Assembly (NCBI GenBank): GCA_024229395.1
Contig: JAAESM010000033.1
Span: 124,001-188,000 of the forward strand
Source of the DNA: Planctomycetota bacterium
GTDB taxonomy: Bacteria > Planctomycetota > UBA1135
Direction: 5' to 3'
Length of the DNA: 64,000 nucleotides
Shown: positions 60,826 through 64,000 of the stretch, in pieces
How positions within the stretch are numbered: the first letter of the stretch is position 1
Layout of the letters: the number at the start of each line of letters is the position of its first letter
Program-made: the position numbers and the translations under genes
The notes under the pieces: model-generated
Told to the model about the DNA's origin: nothing
Databases searched by the model: none
What the model saw: only the letters and a program-made list of their open reading frames with translations

Positions 60826-62411
60826 TTCAAGAGCTCCCGCATGGCGCCCAAGGCGTAAGCAGTGCACAAAGCAGGGTTGCCTTCGTACCACCGCTCTGCA
60901 TCATTATTGATCCAGTGACCGTCTTCGGCTTGTAAAGACATCAGCTTGTCGGCCAACTCGGTGCGCCAATCATGTTCGACACCACCGACGGTGACGATCT
61001 TGTCGACCTTGGCCGCGGTCAGTGCCTGGCTCAGGCTCAAGTAGTAATAAAACAAGCCTTGGAAGCCGCCGCGCGGATCTTTCATCGGATCAAAGCCGGG
61101 GTTCACTTCCAGGGTCCAGTGCGAAGAGATCCATTCAATCGCCGCGGCAACGCGAGGGTCCTCAGGGGGGATGCCCGCGAAGGTGAAGCACTTCAGCAAC
61201 GCATAAGTCATCGAACCGTAACTACGCGCGATCACCGTGCCATCGGGCATGGTGGTGGTGCCGGCCATCGAGTTGCCGGGGTAGTAGACCGCGCCACCAT
61301 CATTACCGGCGGCAATCGGAGTGGGGTCATCTTGGTCGTAGAAGGTCTCGGTGTTGGTTTCTTTGAGGTTCTGACTACGGTTGAGGAAATGCACGGCGCG
61401 TTGGAAGGCGTCGTCATTTTCATCGGTGCCAGCATCCTTCAAAGCCTGCAAGGCGAACTGTAAGTTGGAGAGGTCGGGGCGCAAATCGCCGCCATAGCCG
61501 ATACCACCGTAGAACTTGTCCTCTTCGGAATAACCTTCGTCTTCATCGGTTTGGGTCATGCGCAGGAAGTTCAACGCGCGTTTGATCGCTTCCTTGTCCT
61601 TTTCGCGGCCAGCGTCGACCAACGCACCGATCGCCACCGACGTGGTGTAGACCGCCACGCGTCCGCCATGGATGCTGCCGTCCTCTTGTTGCATGGTCAG
61701 CAGCCAATCGACCACACCCATGCCGACCTTACGCGCCGACTCGCGTTCACTGCCAAGTAAGGCACGTGCAGCCAAAGCGGAAATCCCAGGTTCCGGATGG
61801 CCCATCATTTCCCAGAAGCCAGACTTGCCACGGGTGCGCAGCAAGTAATCCACGCCGCGCTCATAAGAAGCCCGACGCTTGGCAATCACAGCCGCGTGGT
61901 CTTGGTCAGTCGCAGTCGCTGCCTTGACCTTGTAGGTGCGAGCGATGCCGGCATCGGCCAGAGCACGGGCAATCTGATGCAGGTTGGCATCCTGCGGGAT
62001 TTCCATCAGGCCATAGGGCGTGCCAGTCGTGATCGACAGACTCTTGAAGTCGTCGAGCGAATGCTGGTGACGCGCGGCGATCGCCTTGGCGGTAGGCAAG
62101 TAACGATCACGATGCACATGCACCAAGGCCATGCCGATGCGCAGGTCGCGACCCCAGTCATCGGTGCGTTCGGCCTGATGCTTCAGCAGATACTCGACAG
62201 CATCACGCATGAAGGGGCCATCGTCAACGCGGTAGGCGCGCGGCGACAGGGCCATGCCAGTCAGGACGTCGGCGGTGACGACAACATTTCCACCGTAGGA
62301 ACCGTCGCTCATTTGCGCGGTCTTGATGGAGTTGAGATAGGAGTCGAAAACCTGTTTCTCAGAAGGACCCTGCAGCAGCAGGACGGGAGCAAGCAAAAGC
62401 GCGGTCAACAT
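60822..62411 (-). CDS. Secreted toroid (prenyltransferase/squalene-cyclase-like) repeat protein
   Basis: 529 residues with a short signal (about 1-14). Alpha/alpha toroid repeats occur along the chain: QMSDGSYGGNVVVTADVLTGMAL, RGKSGFWEMMGHPEPGISALAARALLG, MQQEDGSIHGGRVAVYTTSVAIGALVDAG, GGFQGLFYYYLSLSQAL, QAEDGHWINNDAERW. The catalytic DXDD of cyclases is not evident. Such proteins are common and abundant in planctomycetes; their role is unknown. It overlaps the FAH start by 4 bases. Confidence 0.85.
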   Translation of the reverse strand: MLTALLLAPVLLLQGPSEKQVFDSYLNSIKTAQMSDGSYGGNVVVTADVLTGMALSPRAYRVDDGPFMRDAVEYLLKHQAERTDDWGRDLRIGMALVHVHRDRYLPTAKAIAARHQHSLDDFKSLSITTGTPYGLMEIPQDANLHQIARALADAGIARTYKVKAATATDQDHAAVIAKRRASYERGVDYLLRTRGKSGFWEMMGHPEPGISALAARALLGSERESARKVGMGVVDWLLTMQQEDGSIHGGRVAVYTTSVAIGALVDAGREKDKEAIKRALNFLRMTQTDEDEGYSEEDKFYGGIGYGGDLRPDLSNLQFALQALKDAGTDENDDAFQRAVHFLNRSQNLKETNTETFYDQDDPTPIAAGNDGGAVYYPGNSMAGTTTMPDGTVIARSYGSMTYALLKCFTFAGIPPEDPRVAAAIEWISSHWTLEVNPGFDPMKDPRGGFQGLFYYYLSLSQALTAAKVDKIVTVGGVEHDWRTELADKLMSLQAEDGHWINNDAERWYEGNPALCTAYALGAMRELLK

Positions 62412-62453
62412 GGTCTATTTGTAGGCGGGAGCCTATGCAGGACAACGTATAGA

Positions 62454-63788
62454 TTAGGACTTGGTTCGATTTATCACAGCATCTTCGACCGCTAAAGCGG
62501 CTCTTTTTGCTGTTCCTGGGGCCAAAGCGGTGTCGTGAACGGCCTGAAGCTGCTCCACGATGGCGCTGCGGCCCGGTTCTTTCAGCTGGGCGAGAAGATC
62601 TGCACACAAATCGGTGGCTTTCAGGTTCAGCCCAATCCGCTCTGGAGCGAGCTGCCGGCCCGCCACCAGGTTGATTCCACCTACGAATGGAACCGTCAGG
62701 GCATGCGCTGCCAGCCACGCGCCCAACTTGGAGCTCATGGCGTAGACCACCACCGAAGGGATGCCCAATGCGGCCACTTCCAGGCTGGCGGTGCCACTGA
62801 CCACCCAGGCACCGTGGCATTGGCGCAACACCGAGTGGAACTCGCCGCGAACCTTGGTGACCTTTACCGAACTGGCGGTCAGCATCTCTTCAATCTGCGG
62901 CCACACCTTGTCGCGCAGGTGCGGCAACACGAAACACACTTGTGGACGTTGTTGTTGCAGTAGCTCTGCTGCTTCGAGCATCAAGCTGAGGTTCTCGCGG
63001 ATCTCGCGTTTGCGACTGCCGGGAAGGATCGCGATCCATTCAACCCCTTCTTCGCTGGACGGTGGCTGCCATACACTGGAATCCGCAGCCAAGCTATCTG
63101 CCAGTGGATGACCAACAAAGGTGGTGCTGGCACCATGTCGCTCATACCAATCGTTCTCGAAAGGCAAGATGGTTAGCAAGCGATCGGCACGACGAAAGTC
63201 ATGTACGCGCCACGGCGCCCATGCCCAAAGCTGCGGCGCCACATAGTGCACCACAGGAATGCCATGGCGCTTGGCGATCCGCAACAGATGCATGTTGAGG
63301 CCAGGGTAATCGAGCAGCACCACGACATCCGGGTGTTGCTTGTGGATCGCTTTTGAGAAACGGTGTACGGCGCCGAAGAACATCGGGAGCTGGGCGGCGA
63401 CATCCTTGAAACCCATCACGTTCAAGTCGGCGAGTGGTAACCACACATCCATGCCCATGTCTGCCAGTTGCTGGCCGCCGTAACCGCTGACTTGCAAATG
63501 CGGATGGCGCTCCTGCAAGACCTTCAACAGACGCGCGGCATGGATCTCCCCGGAGGCGTCGCCACAGCTGAGGATCATCGACTTCAGTTCCAAACCTGGA
63601 GCGGCAAGTTGCTCCGGCAGGGGACTGAGGTGCACCCGCTCCAAAGACTCGAACCTACGCAAACGCGCATCCCGGCGTGCGAAGGCGTACAAATGACGCG
63701 GCAACGCAAGCAGCAGGTCGAGGAGCGCGTGCAAAAACTCGCGCAGGACGTCGTAGGCGGGAGCCAGTGTTCTGGGGTTTGTTAGCAT
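62454..63788 (-). CDS. lpxB: Lipid-A-disaccharide synthase LpxB, with N-terminal extension
   Basis: 444 residues if started at 63788; the family core begins at MILSCGDASGEIHAARLLKVL (Met 71). The extension has a hydrophobic amphipathic stretch (about 10-35, LREFLHALLDLLLALPRHLYAF) and then Arg-rich sequence. LpxB features: GGQQLADMGMDVW, DYPGLNMHLLRIAKRHGI, QLWAWAPWRV, ILPGSRKREI and VSGTASLEVAALGIPSVVVY. It makes the lipid A disaccharide from products of LpxA/LpxC encoded at 24142-26252. The start lies 8 bases from the divergent next gene. Confidence 0.92.
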   Translation of the reverse strand: MLTNPRTLAPAYDVLREFLHALLDLLLALPRHLYAFARRDARLRRFESLERVHLSPLPEQLAAPGLELKSMILSCGDASGEIHAARLLKVLQERHPHLQVSGYGGQQLADMGMDVWLPLADLNVMGFKDVAAQLPMFFGAVHRFSKAIHKQHPDVVVLLDYPGLNMHLLRIAKRHGIPVVHYVAPQLWAWAPWRVHDFRRADRLLTILPFENDWYERHGASTTFVGHPLADSLAADSSVWQPPSSEEGVEWIAILPGSRKREIRENLSLMLEAAELLQQQRPQVCFVLPHLRDKVWPQIEEMLTASSVKVTKVRGEFHSVLRQCHGAWVVSGTASLEVAALGIPSVVVYAMSSKLGAWLAAHALTVPFVGGINLVAGRQLAPERIGLNLKATDLCADLLAQLKEPGRSAIVEQLQAVHDTALAPGTAKRAALAVEDAVINRTKS

Positions 63789-63796
63789 GCGCGGCG

Positions 63797-64000
63797 ATGG
63801 CGCATGACTGCCTTCAAAAGACGCTCCTCAAGTCCGATCTGTTCGGCACCGTGGAGCACCTACATTCTACCGAGGCGGCCGCACAGGCTGGTTCGGCAGA
63901 GGAGGTGGTTGCTGCTGGTCAGCCTCAAGAGATGGTTTGTCGCGATACCACCAAGGCCCGTTGGTGGGTGCGGCCTTTGGCAATCTACTTGGCGAGTCGC
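63797..64000 (+). CDS. Start of a gene, possibly Kdo/LPS kinase-like (runs off right edge)
   Basis: Open from ATG 63797 to the window end, 68 codons: MAHDCLQKTLLKSDLF..., ending in RWWVRPLAIYLASR. The end resembles the beginning of RIO/InaA/KdkA-type LPS kinases, which often have Arg-rich W-x-x-R-x-x-A-x-x-L-A/R segments before their kinase core. Its divergent location next to lpxB fits. The identification is weak because the conserved part lies beyond the edge. Confidence 0.4.
   Translation, partial: MAHDCLQKTLLKSDLFGTVEHLHSTEAAAQAGSAEEVVAAGQPQEMVCRDTTKARWWVRPLAIYLASR

Overview
The window is a dense, GC-rich (roughly 60%) bacterial chromosome segment from a diderm, LPS-making organism. Several features point to the PVC superphylum and most likely to Planctomycetota: a secreted ThuA / beta-propeller / cytochrome c fusion of the PVC type, a kinase with a one-pass membrane anchor next to an FHA sigma-54 regulator, secreted toroid-repeat and large multi-domain amidohydrolase proteins, and a fused LpxC-FabZ. 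This assignment is inference from gene content; no rRNA is present. There are no insertion sequences, prophage genes or CRISPR arrays. One tRNA (CAT anticodon) is present. No gene-free stretch exceeds about 330 bases, and the longest one holds the tRNA.

Layout. 1-3362 (minus): MoxR ATPase, DUF58 protein and the start of a TgpA-type transglutaminase, all with 4-base overlaps, preceded by a small membrane protein. 3480-5585: two damaged genes, a secreted repeat protein with a frameshift and a PAS-LuxR regulator broken by a stop and two frameshifts. 5589-12288: EttA, a YkgJ-type cysteine-cluster protein, then an FHA-GAF-sigma54 activator next to a Ser/Thr kinase. 12263-14948 (minus): a small phospholipid-related operon (phosphatidylserine decarboxylase, CMD-like protein, LplT-like MFS). 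15014-28224 (plus): a long co-directional housekeeping and envelope block, glmU-prs-rplY-pth-rpsF-rpsR-rplI-dnaB-bamA-ompH-lpxC/fabZ-lpxA-oxidoreductase-trmB. This joins precursor supply, translation, replication, outer-membrane protein assembly and lipid A synthesis; lpxB sits apart at 62454-63788.

28317-29636 is an unusual chimera: the N-terminal half of a FadL-type outer-membrane protein runs in frame into the back half of a YeeE/YedE sulfur transporter with a degenerate rhodanese domain, which is then interrupted by an in-frame TAG. 29664-39568 holds secreted proteins, an AlkC-like DNA repair protein, an aminotransferase, a 1437-residue triple amidohydrolase and a decayed acyltransferase. 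39565-46729 (minus) is a run of overlapping genes: trmFO, pruA, an NnrU-like membrane protein, glcD, glcE, glcF. This suggests co-expressed glycolate and proline/glutamate oxidation.

46751-50790: a MuiA-like protein, a second alkylation-repair protein (AlkD family), gltX and the tRNA with a strong terminator. 50945-55118: a secreted serine hydrolase of the PETase/cutinase-like type and a likely catabolic trio (MFS transporter, cupin, PEP-hydrolase-like TIM barrel). 55224-64000: the PVC cytochrome fusion, a lipoprotein, queF, then on the minus strand a thioredoxin-like protein, an FAH-family enzyme, a toroid-repeat protein and lpxB, with the start of a possible Kdo-kinase-like gene at the right edge.

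Four damaged or chimeric loci in one window, amid about 55 intact genes, and repeated TAGAAT-like boxes 6-12 bases before start codons (suggesting leaderless transcripts) are the main unexpected signals. I did not find a clearly new multi-gene system; the best candidates for novelty are the FadL-YeeE chimera, the triple amidohydrolase and the kinase/FHA-sigma54 pair.
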